From Vibrio porteresiae DSM 19223 (lineage in GTDB: Bacteria; Pseudomonadota; Gammaproteobacteria; Enterobacterales; Vibrionaceae): 64,000 nt of DNA. A model generated the notes under the pieces. That model did no database searches and was not told the DNA's origin. It saw nothing but the letters and a program-made list of their open reading frames with translations. This document shows positions 36,370 through 45,639 of this stretch, piece after piece. How positions within the stretch are numbered: the stretch's first letter is position 1; the number at the start of each line of letters is the position of its first letter. The translations under genes and the position numbers were made by a program. Location of the stretch: the NCBI RefSeq assembly GCF_024347055.1, contig NZ_AP024896.1:310001-374000 (forward strand). Direction: 5' to 3'.

Positions 36370-36783
36370 GTGGTATTACACGATTTGGGCACCATGATAT
36401 TTGACGGAAAAAGCGGCAAAGTATTTAAAATTCTAGGTGCCACCACTAACTCCACGTCAGGTAACCAAACCTTTGGTATTACCTTTGGTACGTTAGGTTG
36501 TGATGGCACTGGAACCATTGATTCTGCACAGAAACTTGCCATGTTTATTGATGGCAATATGGACAATTTGGCACGCGATATCGCCAAAGGTCAGGGGGAG
36601 ACCCTGAATACCTTGTCTGAAGTGTGGGGCATTAAAGACGCAGACAAAGCCAGTTTTAACACTATGGCGAAACAAAATTTCGCGGTGGTGTTTAGCTCTG
36701 AAAACGTTACTTCCAATGAAGTCCTGAATAACTTGAATGCGTTGATCTCTAAAGACGCAACGTTATCTAGCTACGCAATTTAA
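36370..36783 (+). pseudogene. DUF3015-family gene missing its 5' end
   Basis: 137 codons matching the body of DUF3015 exported proteins (DLGTMIFDGKSGK, ILGATTNSTSGNQTFGITFGTLGCDGTG). Family members normally begin with a signal peptide and a few residues before the GxGxMIFD block. Here a TAA (36367-36369) stands immediately before a GTG, there is no ribosome site, and no signal peptide can be encoded, because the expansin gene starts 22 bases away on the other strand. The remaining sequence has no internal stop, so the truncation looks recent. An authentic terminator follows at 36802-36824. Confidence 0.75.
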
Positions 36784-36801
36784 CATCGAGTTATCTTAAA
36801 T

Positions 36802-36824
36802 AAGTGCCTCTAGTTGAGGCACTT
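36802..36824 (+). terminator. Terminator after the DUF3015 remnant
   Basis: Perfect stem AAGTGCCTC / GAGGCACTT with a five-base loop and T-run. Confidence 0.9.
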
Positions 36825-36944
36825 TTTATTTAAAAATAATGAGTTAGTCATGTTTTGGCTTTTCACGCTAAGCTATTTTTATCAGTGTTAAGAGAATCAC
36901 TGATGCATTCCTACTTACTTTGCTTGCTGAGGTAACTCAACCGT

Positions 36945-38816
36945 ATGTTAAAAAGTCGATGGATAGCGACAATCGCACTGTGGCTTGTTAGTCTGCCTGG
37001 GATGGCAAATCAACAAGATGTTTCTCCAATTGAAGTTCCCCAATTCGATATTGATGTATTAAGCCAAGATGCTTACTGGCTTAAACTGGGCCACTATTTG
37101 CCGGCACTACGTTACCAGTACAAAAGTACTGTGGATTCTGCGACCTTTTTTCTTTCCATTCACGGTAAAACCGACCCGAAACAAGAGTTGCAAGCGACCA
37201 TTTTGGCTTTATACCAGCCAGACATGGTGCAACGGCAAATGATGCGCTGCACCTTTCCCGCTCGCTATGCATGGTTAGAAAAGCAGCTTAGTCACCCGAT
37301 GCCCCCCCTTGATTGCCCGGAGCTTAATAAATGGCAAGAGGCGATGGCACCCGATAAATTGACCTTGGTCTTTCCGACCGCCTTTATGAATAACCCATCG
37401 TCGATGTTTGGTCATACTCTGCTGCGTATCGACGCGCTCAACCAAAACAAGAACAGTGAACTGGTGGCTTATGCCATTAACTTCGCTGCTCAGCCACAAA
37501 CCGACGATAATGCGGCGCTTTACGCATTCAAAGGGTTAGTGGGCTCTTATCCTGGTCGCTTTACTGTGATGCCGTATTACAAAAAAGTGCGGGAATACAA
37601 TGATATCGAGTCTCGAGATATTTGGGAGTACCCACTGCGTTTTACGCACGCGGAAGTGGAGCGGGTGCTATTGCATCTATGGGAGTTGGAGCAAGCGGAA
37701 TTCGATTATTACTTTTTTGATGAAAACTGTTCTTATCAGCTGTTGGCACTGTTGCAATTAGCTAATCATGATTTGGACTTAGTCAGTCAATTTCCCTATG
37801 CAGCAACCCCATCAGATACAGTCAAGGCGTTGGTGGATGCCCATCTCACCGAACGCCCTGACTATCGCGCGGCGTTTGGAACGCGTTTGTTGCATGAATC
37901 CGACTTTGTTGATGAACGCCTTTATCTAGCGACTCGCCGCTTAAAAGAAGAGGGTATTTATCCTGATGCGGATGAATTTTCTCCTAGCGAGCAGGCCGCT
38001 ATTTTGGAATTTGCTTACGAGTGGCTGAATTTCGAACTCTATGATGAGGGATTGGCGCGCAATATTACGGCAAAACAACTAACCAATATTTTGATTGCAC
38101 GCAGTAAACTGGATGCGCCTTCGCCCTACCCAGATGTTCCGCAACCGCACACTTCACCGGATCAAGGGCACGGTTCAGCGCGTTTCGGACTTGGGCGTCA
38201 GTTGCACCAAGCGAGCAGTGATAGGACTGAGTTCGAATGGCGTCCCTCTTATCACGATCTCTTTGATGCGCAGGCTGGGTTTATTCCCGGCGCTCAGATC
38301 AGTTTCGGCGATCTTGGTATCACGATGGATGACCAAGGAATCACACGACTGGATCATTGGTACATTGTTGATGCGATGGCGCTTGCGCCCAGTAATCGCG
38401 TGTTTGATAGCTTGGCTTGGAATATGAAGTTTGGTCTTGATCGTCCTGATAGTCATCAGCTTCATCGTCTGTTTATCAATGGTGGTGCAGGGAAAGCGTG
38501 GGGACGAGCCGATGGTTTACACGTTTATGGACTCATCAATGGTGAAATTAACCATGGGCCATTAACCGACAACAATTGGGTTACGGGCGTTGGTGTGCGT
38601 GCGGGGATGCTGTACTCATTGGGGGCACAGCATCGTTTAGGAATTGAGGGGGATTGGCTGCGCTTACTTGGTGATACTGTTTTATCGCGTTCTCAGGTGA
38701 ATGCGACTTGGAACTGGAGCATCACGACCAATACCGCTTTGCGCAGTGAAGTTGGGTATCAACATTGGTACAGCGAGGAAATGACGGGAAAAATCACCGC
38801 CTACTTTTACTATTAA
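36945..38816 (+). CDS. DUF4105-domain envelope protein
   Basis: A 623-residue exported protein with a signal peptide (cut near residue 21, LPGMA-N). The middle carries the DUF4105 region (now often called Lnb N-terminal periplasmic domain), recognisable as FPTAFMNNPSSMFGHTLLRID and FDENCSYQLLALL, whose Ser, His, Asn and Cys suggest a papain-like or lipid-acting fold. The C-terminal 200 residues are rich in alternating hydrophobic strands and end in aromatic YFYY, suggesting an outer-membrane barrel. The function is not established. Confidence 0.85.
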   Translation: MLKSRWIATIALWLVSLPGMANQQDVSPIEVPQFDIDVLSQDAYWLKLGHYLPALRYQYKSTVDSATFFLSIHGKTDPKQELQATILALYQPDMVQRQMMRCTFPARYAWLEKQLSHPMPPLDCPELNKWQEAMAPDKLTLVFPTAFMNNPSSMFGHTLLRIDALNQNKNSELVAYAINFAAQPQTDDNAALYAFKGLVGSYPGRFTVMPYYKKVREYNDIESRDIWEYPLRFTHAEVERVLLHLWELEQAEFDYYFFDENCSYQLLALLQLANHDLDLVSQFPYAATPSDTVKALVDAHLTERPDYRAAFGTRLLHESDFVDERLYLATRRLKEEGIYPDADEFSPSEQAAILEFAYEWLNFELYDEGLARNITAKQLTNILIARSKLDAPSPYPDVPQPHTSPDQGHGSARFGLGRQLHQASSDRTEFEWRPSYHDLFDAQAGFIPGAQISFGDLGITMDDQGITRLDHWYIVDAMALAPSNRVFDSLAWNMKFGLDRPDSHQLHRLFINGGAGKAWGRADGLHVYGLINGEINHGPLTDNNWVTGVGVRAGMLYSLGAQHRLGIEGDWLRLLGDTVLSRSQVNATWNWSITTNTALRSEVGYQHWYSEEMTGKITAYFYY

Positions 38817-39043
38817 TTAAGAGCGAATGGCTGGTGTGACTCATGCGCTTTTGTATTGCTGTACTAGTGTTAAAACGTGTGCTCTATCGCAATTCGTTAT
38901 GAGATGCTTTTTTAATATAACGCTAAGAACTTAGTGCAAATGAGCTTTGCGGTAAGTTTTTGCATGGCGAGTTGTTCGCTAGGCACATTAGCTAACCACG
39001 GTAGGGTACCGATCGAAAGGTTAGTGTTAAGGAGATGCCCACT

Positions 39044-39931
39044 ATGGATTGGAATAACAATCTTTATAGCGAGTACACTGACTTAGGAATATTTAAGAAC
39101 GAGCTCAGTTTAATCGCGCCCGATATTCCTGCATTATGCCAATGGATTCAAGCCCACCTCATTCACGCTTATTGGCTCGAAAGTTATCACTGTTATACCA
39201 CGCTTGCCGTGGCTCATCGTGAAATGCAATTACGCAGTTCCCTCGATATCCTCAAGGTGTTGTCGCAGCGGCAACCCGTCGACATGGTCAGTTATCTCAA
39301 TCCCGATAAGCGGGTGATCGTTGTTGGTCGCCACTTTGCTTTAATGTTATGTGCGTTGATTCGTCTGCATGATGTTCCTGCCAGAATCCGTTGTGGGTAC
39401 GCCGATTATCTCACCCCTGACACTTTTGAAGATCATTGGATATGTGAATATTGGCATCAAGAGCAGCGGCGCTGGGTTCGAGTCGACGCGCAACTCGATG
39501 AACGGCAGATGCACCGTTTAGCGATCACTTTTGATCCCTATGATCTCCCTGAAGAGCGTTTCATTTCGGCAGGAAAAGCTTGGCACCTTTGCATGGACGG
39601 ACAAGCGCATCCAGATCAATTTGGTATTTTGCACTTTCATGGTCTCACTTATATCAAAGGGAGTATCCTGCGTGACTTGTTCGCCTTAAGCGGCGTTGAA
39701 ATGCTGCCTTGGGATAGTGGCTGGGGCATGATAGAGCAGTATCAAAGCCCCATTAAAGATGATCGGGAGATGCAGTTGATTTCCCATTTGGCTGCTTATA
39801 GTGAGTCGAACGACGAAGAGAATGCGCGTATCGTGACTAAACAAAATCCAGACATTGCTTTACCCCATGACTGGACGTGGTTGCAAGCGCCGACCATCTC
39901 TCAACTGTTTGAAAAATATAGTGTGATTTAA
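39044..39931 (+). CDS. Transglutaminase-like protein lacking the catalytic cysteine
   Basis: A 295-residue cytosolic protein of the transglutaminase-like superfamily. The block HFALMLCALIRLHDVPARIRCGYADY is followed by FEDHWICEYW and RRWVRVDAQLD, supplying the His and Asp of the triad. In relatives the position three residues before the FA pair is the catalytic Cys; here it is Gly (VVGRHFA), so peptidase or transglutaminase activity is doubtful unless the Cys in MLCAL substitutes. The ATG at 39044 is preferred because AAGGAG (39029-39034) directly abuts the earlier ATG at 39035. A different enzymatic role cannot be excluded. Confidence 0.82.
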   Translation: MDWNNNLYSEYTDLGIFKNELSLIAPDIPALCQWIQAHLIHAYWLESYHCYTTLAVAHREMQLRSSLDILKVLSQRQPVDMVSYLNPDKRVIVVGRHFALMLCALIRLHDVPARIRCGYADYLTPDTFEDHWICEYWHQEQRRWVRVDAQLDERQMHRLAITFDPYDLPEERFISAGKAWHLCMDGQAHPDQFGILHFHGLTYIKGSILRDLFALSGVEMLPWDSGWGMIEQYQSPIKDDREMQLISHLAAYSESNDEENARIVTKQNPDIALPHDWTWLQAPTISQLFEKYSVI

Positions 39932-40065
39932 TTACCTGAGTGAAAAGAAGCAGAGGGTGTGCGCAGTGGTATTGAGATTGTGCACAACTCTGACGTGCTA
40001 CTTACACGGCTCTAAATCACACATGGTTAACTCGCTGACACATTCATGGATTTGGAGATCAGTCA

Positions 40066-40536
40066 GTGAAACCTTTACTCACACTCACGATTTGTTCAGC
40101 CGCCTTACTTGCGGGTTGTGCCACTCAATCTAAGGCCCCCCAACCGGTAAAAGACACCAACAGTGTTCAAGCGTTAACGACTTGGGATGATGCTTACGGA
40201 GAGTGCATTCAGCAGGCTAGAACCAGTCAGTATGCCTTCCCGAAAGATAACCAATGGTTTAACTCGCTTAAACCTGCACAGAAGAAAAACGTGGTGATCT
40301 ATCTTTATCAAGACAAGATGTACGGTTGTTCAGAGCAAGAGACATTAGCTCTGAAAAAAGCGCTCATCAAAGATGGTAACGATACCTTGTTGAAGTTTTT
40401 TACCAGTGTGAATGTGTTTGAAAAACCAAATGACCAATTGGTCGCTGGATTGGATGCAGACAAACTCGCTGATTTTGCGCAAAAAACGCCCGTATTTAAC
40501 ATTTCACGCGCGGTTTCGCAGCTTGAACTTAAATAA
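40066..40536 (+). CDS. Putative lipoprotein
   Basis: A 156-residue lipoprotein of unknown function. The signal sequence carries a clear lipobox, LLAGC, with Cys18 as the lipidated residue; the next residues (ATQSK) lack the Asp that would retain it in the inner membrane, so outer-membrane sorting is likely. The start is a GTG preceded by GGAG. The mature part is mostly helical with two further cysteines. I do not recognise the family. Confidence 0.8.
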   Translation: MKPLLTLTICSAALLAGCATQSKAPQPVKDTNSVQALTTWDDAYGECIQQARTSQYAFPKDNQWFNSLKPAQKKNVVIYLYQDKMYGCSEQETLALKKALIKDGNDTLLKFFTSVNVFEKPNDQLVAGLDADKLADFAQKTPVFNISRAVSQLELK

Positions 40537-40560
40537 GAGAGTGTGATTGTTTACCGACCA

Positions 40561-40582
40561 ACAGAGCCGACTTAGGCTCTGT
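40561..40582 (+). terminator. Terminator after the lipoprotein gene
   Basis: Perfect stem ACAGAGCC / GGCTCTGT with a six-base loop and T-run. Confidence 0.92.
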
Positions 40583-40618
40583 TTTTCTAATACTTAATAG
40601 GTGTTTTATCACTAATGT

Positions 40619-40649
40619 GTATTCATCACATGACAAATCATATGAATAC
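40619..40649. repeat. Interrupted palindrome upstream of the hybrid kinase
   Basis: GTATTCAT and ATGAATAC are perfect inverted copies, and inside them ATGA and TCAT pair around CAAA; a three-base CAC bulges on one side. It lies about 165-195 bases before the kinase start and could be an operator. Confidence 0.5.
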
Positions 40650-40812
40650 CGTATTCTATCTCAGACGATTTTTATTATAAAACATCGCCTATTTTGCTCC
40701 CTTCTTAACTGCAGATAGGTTCGTGTGAGCCTTGTTACTCGGCATTGCAACGATGATGGCTAGACGTGTGCTTAGTCTTTCATTTAGCCAAGCTAAATGA
40801 ACTGAGTTTGGT

Positions 40813-43800
40813 ATGGCGTTGGTGAGTCATTACATGAGATTAACCGTTAAAATTCCTCTGCTGTTTGCGATAAGTAGCTTGATTGCCATTATCGGTATTT
40901 ATAGTGTTGGCTTGAAAGGGAAACAGATCCTAGAAGAGACTACCTTATATCGCGTCGAGCGAGAATCGCAGCTATTGATGGAACTGATCGAGCGAAATCT
41001 CTTTGAGCGCTATCACGACACCTCCATTTTCCCGCTCGCTATCAAGGGGCTTAATAGTGTTCAGCATATTCATGCCCAAGCACCTGACTTGACAAAAAAT
41101 CTCAATACCTTCGTCAATAATTACAAGGTATATCGCCGTATTGCCCTGTTTGATCCCCAAGGTCATCTTCTTGCTGCAAATACCACCAATAGCCACGGTA
41201 AAACGCTCCATTCGTTAAAAGTGAATCCACAATCAATAGCGGGCAAACCATGGTTTCAAGCGGTTCTTCGAGGCGATGCGCTCGATAGTTCAGCTGCTGA
41301 TGCTGTGTATGTGACTGGGCCGCTGCGTGATGCATTCGACCAGGATGGCAATTACTACGATTTGCTGTTTGCCAAACCCATTATTAATGCGTCAGGGGAG
41401 ACCATCGCCGTTTGGGTTAACTTGATGGATTTTTCTGCGATAGAAGATTTAATTTCCAATACCTATCAAATTCTTTCGTCTGACGGGCTACCGAGTACTG
41501 AAATCACGCTGCTCGATGAAGAAGGGCGAGTGATTGTCGACATGGATCCATTGTCACAAAACCAAGCCGACTACCAACGCGATTTTGCCGTTCTTGGCAC
41601 CTTAAACCTTGCTGAAGAGGGCGTGGAAGGAGCGAAGTTAGCTGTAGCGGGGCTAACTGGTGCTAACTTGTCGATGAACTCACGTAAACACATCGAGCAA
41701 GTGACGGGTTACGCTCATGACAAAGCTGTACTCGATTTCCCAGGACTCAATTGGTCTATCTTAATTCGAATTGATAGTGCGGAAGCCTTAGCCCAAACCG
41801 TGCAGCTGCAAGCTAACTCGATAGTGATTTTGGTCGTCGTGCTGGTGGCGATTTTGTTCACCGTTGGTTATTTGATTTTCCATTATTCGTTAGCGCTGAG
41901 AGGCTTAGTGAACGCCGGTCAGTTAATGGAGCAGGGCCAGCGCAAGTTACCGATTGATGGCACAGAACGCAGTGATGAACTCGGTGATTTGAGCCGAGCG
42001 ATGGCTGGCATTAACACCGTCTTGAGAACGCAAGATCAACAGATGGCAAGCAACGACCAGTTTTTGCAGATGATGCGCTTGCAAAAAAGAGCCATGGATT
42101 CAACGACGTCAGGTGTGGTGATTTGTGATGTCAAAGTGCGCCATCACCCAGTGGTGTTTGTTAACCGGGCGATGGAGATTTTGACAGGCTATGGTGCTGA
42201 CGAATTTTTAGGTCGCAGCATTGGTTTTTTGCACCGAGTAGAACCCGATCAAGAAGAGCTGAACCAAATTAAACAAGCGATCTGCACCGGCACATCTTGT
42301 ACCGTGATTGTGCGTAACTATAAAAAAGATGGCACGCTTTTTTATAACCATTTGCGTTTAGATCCTGTGTTTAATGAAGAGCGAGAGATCACACATTACA
42401 TTGGCGTGTCCCATGATATGACCGAGTTAAAACGCCAAGAAGATCAACGTAAATGGGCGTTAGAACGTGAAGTTGAAGATCGCACGCACGCGAGCCGTGA
42501 GGCGGAAAGCCGTTTGCGAGCGGTATTTGATACCGCGATTGATGGCATGGTGGTGGTCAGTGAAGCGGGACAAGTGCTGGAAATCAACCGCGCGTTAGAG
42601 CTGATTTTTGGTCGTCAACGTCATGAAATTATTGGAGAAAGATTAGACCTTCTCTTACCTAGCATTGGGTTAGAGGAAGCGTATTTAACGCCGAGTGCTG
42701 AAATTGCGCTGTTTGATAAAAAGACCCTTGGCATTTTGCATCAGTTAACCGCCAAACATCGCTCTGGACGCCAATTCCCAGTCGAAGTGACGTTTGGGGC
42801 GAGCTTTGATGACGATGAAGCGACCTATGTTGGTGTGATTCGTGACATCACTGAACAAGAAGGGATTGCCGCGCGTGAAAGGCAGCTTCAGCAAGAGCTG
42901 CACGAACGCGAAGTGATTTATCGCGCTGCATTCAGTACTGCTGCCGTTGGTATTGCTCGTGTGACTTTGACTGGTGAGCTTTTAGAGGTCAACAGCAAGT
43001 TATGCGATAGTTTCGGTTATGAGGCGCATGAGCTGTTAGGCAAAAAACTGCGGCTACTCTCTTATGAAGAAGATTTAGATGTGGTCAATGAACACATCGA
43101 AAGATTAATTGCTGGTGAAGTAGCGACCTTCAACTTGGATAAGCGCTATTTGCGCAAGAGTGGCGAACCCTTCTGGGCAACATTGTCGGTCTCTTTGGTG
43201 AGAGACAGCGACGAGCAACCTTTGTATGCCATTGCCGTGTTGGAAGATATCTCCGAACGCAAAGCGTTTGAAAAGCAGCTCAAAGATGCCAATGATGAAC
43301 GTAATGCGTTACTTAAAGGGATAGAACTTTCCTCACTAGCTGGGGGAATTTGTAATTGGTCGTATAACTTCGCCAAAGATGAACTGCTTTGGGATGACAA
43401 CATGTATCGGTTATACGGTATTGATCCGAGCAAGCCAGTGACGAACGACGATTGGCGTTACAGCGTTCATCCTGATGATCGCAACGATGCCGAAAAGGCA
43501 TTCAAGTACACTCTGGCACAAGATGAAGGTCTTACCTATCGATACGAATTTCGAATCATCAACAACCTGACGTTTAAAGAGCACTGGGTCAAGGCGGCGG
43601 CATATGTGGTGACCGATGAATTAGGTAAACCGCAGCAGGTCTATGGCCTTAATGTGGATGTGACCGAAGAGTACCGTATTCGCGGTGAACTGGAAAATGA
43701 AACCCGTTCAGCGAAGCAGGCTAACGATGCAAAATCTCGTTTCTTAGCCACTATGAGCCATGAAATTCGTACGCCAATGAATGGGGTGATCGGCATGATC

Positions 43801-45612
43801 GATTTGCTGCAAAGCACGCCATTAGACGACGAACAGCAGCGTATGGTGCGCACCGTACGTGACTCCTCATTTTCGTTGCTCGAAGTGATCAATGACGTAT
43901 TGGATTTTTCCAAAATTGAATCAGGGCAAATGTCGGTGGAACTCTCTCCGACATCGGTGCTCTCGGTGATGGAAAAAAGTGTTGAGGCACTTTGGGTCAG
44001 TGCGCTTAATAAAAACGTGGATATCTACATCGAACACGATTTTCGTCTGCCAGCGTTACTGGAATTGGACGTAGTCAGGCTGCGACAAATGCTAATGAAC
44101 TTGCTCGGTAATGCGATTAAGTTTTCCAGCTCGTTTCACAATCGAGGCTGTATCGAAGTGAGCAGTCACTATGATCAAGAGCATGAAGAAGTCTGGATTT
44201 GTGTTCAAGATAATGGCATCGGGATGACCGATAGCCAAGTGGCTGAATTGTTTAAGCCGTTTACACAAGCAGACTCATCGACGACTCGTAAATATGGTGG
44301 CACGGGGCTCGGGCTTACCATTTCTAAGTCCTTTGCCGAAATGATGGGCGGGCGAATTTTGGTGGAAAGTGAACCTGATATTGGTAGCACATTCAGTATC
44401 GTATTACCCGCGAAGGCTCATTCGCAAAGTGAGCACCCTTACGTATTTCCGCCACACCGTGTCGCTATTGATTGTGATAACCCCATTTGGCAGCGTTTGT
44501 GTCGACGGATGACGGTGTTACTTGGTTTTGAGATGGTATTAGTGGCAGAACACACCGCCGATATTTTGATTACCGATCATGATCGTGACATCACTGATGT
44601 TCAACAACGCTGTTTACGTATTGTTGGCGCTGAGCAGGCGCAAGATAGTGGTGATTACCATATTGAAAGTCATCCGCTTAAGCCGTCGGAGTTGCGCTTT
44701 GGCTTAGCGGTATTGTGTGACATGGAAAGTCCAGATGTGGATTGGAAAGAGTCGCATCAAGATGTGAAAAATTTACAGCCAATTAAGCACCGCGATGATT
44801 TTCGAATTTTATGCGCCGAAGATCAGCCAACCAATCAGCTCGTATTGGCCAAGCAGCTAGAACAATTGGGATTCTCTTATCAAATGGAAAATAACGGTGC
44901 TGATGCATTCAATGCTTTTATCCAAGGAGAATTCGCGCTGGTGTTGACCGACTGCCATATGCCGGTGATGGATGGGTTTGAATTAACGAAGTCAATTCGT
45001 CGCTGGGAATATGATCAGCAGCAGGCACCGACAACCATCATTGCAGTGACCGCTAATGCGATGGCGGGAGAGTCTGAACGCTGCTTAGCCGCGGGAATGG
45101 ATGACTACATTGCTAAGCCGGTCGAGATGAAAGCGCTACGCAAAATGCTCAACCAACATGTGACTCGCATAGAAACGCAGAAATCTCTGTCGGCGAAAGG
45201 GTCATCGACTCAAGTTAAGCCCCAGGAGTTCGATACGTTATCTGAGCAAGCACCGATCATAGAGTCCACCAAGACGCCGGTCGACTACGAAGCCTTGAGG
45301 CATGTGATTGGCTCTGATGATCAGGAGTTGATTGAGGCAGTTTTATTGATGTTTTGGCAAAACTTGGTCGTGGAGAGAACCCAATTAGAAGAGGCATTAG
45401 CTGACCAGCAATCAGAGCAGATTCGCCGTATCGCTCATGGATGTAAAGGAGCGGCCGCATCAAGTGGGGTGTTAGGAATCAGCGAACTCTTTCATTTGAT
45501 TGAGAAACAACCATCGTCGTATCAAGCGATAACCGGATGGATTGCGCAAATTGACCAGCAGATGAGCGAGTTAGAACAACATTTACAGCAACAGGGGATT
45601 GTAACATCGTGA
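40813..45612 (+). CDS. Hybrid sensor histidine kinase with multiple PAS, receiver and HPt domains
   Basis: A 1599-residue membrane phosphorelay kinase. Approximate order: membrane helix 12-32; periplasmic Cache-like region to 330; second helix 336-357; HAMP; four PAS-type segments between 425 and 960; HisKA with phospho-accepting His983 (TMSHEIRTPMNG); HATPase with GNAIKF, DNGIGM and GGTGLGL; a degenerate receiver-like stretch around 1215-1310; a true receiver with Asp1380 (LTDCHMPVMDG) and Lys in IAKPVE; and a C-terminal HPt with His1542 (IAHGCKGAA). All phosphorelay residues are present, so it should feed an external receiver, most simply the next gene. An ATG at 40834 after GGTGAG is an alternative start. 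The stimulus is unknown. Confidence 0.92.
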   Translation: MALVSHYMRLTVKIPLLFAISSLIAIIGIYSVGLKGKQILEETTLYRVERESQLLMELIERNLFERYHDTSIFPLAIKGLNSVQHIHAQAPDLTKNLNTFVNNYKVYRRIALFDPQGHLLAANTTNSHGKTLHSLKVNPQSIAGKPWFQAVLRGDALDSSAADAVYVTGPLRDAFDQDGNYYDLLFAKPIINASGETIAVWVNLMDFSAIEDLISNTYQILSSDGLPSTEITLLDEEGRVIVDMDPLSQNQADYQRDFAVLGTLNLAEEGVEGAKLAVAGLTGANLSMNSRKHIEQVTGYAHDKAVLDFPGLNWSILIRIDSAEALAQTVQLQANSIVILVVVLVAILFTVGYLIFHYSLALRGLVNAGQLMEQGQRKLPIDGTERSDELGDLSRAMAGINTVLRTQDQQMASNDQFLQMMRLQKRAMDSTTSGVVICDVKVRHHPVVFVNRAMEILTGYGADEFLGRSIGFLHRVEPDQEELNQIKQAICTGTSCTVIVRNYKKDGTLFYNHLRLDPVFNEEREITHYIGVSHDMTELKRQEDQRKWALEREVEDRTHASREAESRLRAVFDTAIDGMVVVSEAGQVLEINRALELIFGRQRHEIIGERLDLLLPSIGLEEAYLTPSAEIALFDKKTLGILHQLTAKHRSGRQFPVEVTFGASFDDDEATYVGVIRDITEQEGIAARERQLQQELHEREVIYRAAFSTAAVGIARVTLTGELLEVNSKLCDSFGYEAHELLGKKLRLLSYEEDLDVVNEHIERLIAGEVATFNLDKRYLRKSGEPFWATLSVSLVRDSDEQPLYAIAVLEDISERKAFEKQLKDANDERNALLKGIELSSLAGGICNWSYNFAKDELLWDDNMYRLYGIDPSKPVTNDDWRYSVHPDDRNDAEKAFKYTLAQDEGLTYRYEFRIINNLTFKEHWVKAAAYVVTDELGKPQQVYGLNVDVTEEYRIRGELENETRSAKQANDAKSRFLATMSHEIRTPMNGVIGMIDLLQSTPLDDEQQRMVRTVRDSSFSLLEVINDVLDFSKIESGQMSVELSPTSVLSVMEKSVEALWVSALNKNVDIYIEHDFRLPALLELDVVRLRQMLMNLLGNAIKFSSSFHNRGCIEVSSHYDQEHEEVWICVQDNGIGMTDSQVAELFKPFTQADSSTTRKYGGTGLGLTISKSFAEMMGGRILVESEPDIGSTFSIVLPAKAHSQSEHPYVFPPHRVAIDCDNPIWQRLCRRMTVLLGFEMVLVAEHTADILITDHDRDITDVQQRCLRIVGAEQAQDSGDYHIESHPLKPSELRFGLAVLCDMESPDVDWKESHQDVKNLQPIKHRDDFRILCAEDQPTNQLVLAKQLEQLGFSYQMENNGADAFNAFIQGEFALVLTDCHMPVMDGFELTKSIRRWEYDQQQAPTTIIAVTANAMAGESERCLAAGMDDYIAKPVEMKALRKMLNQHVTRIETQKSLSAKGSSTQVKPQEFDTLSEQAPIIESTKTPVDYEALRHVIGSDDQELIEAVLLMFWQNLVVERTQLEEALADQQSEQIRRIAHGCKGAAASSGVLGISELFHLIEKQPSSYQAITGWIAQIDQQMSELEQHLQQQGIVTS

Positions 45613-45639
45613 TGAGTAACCAGTGGAATAGGAGAGGCT

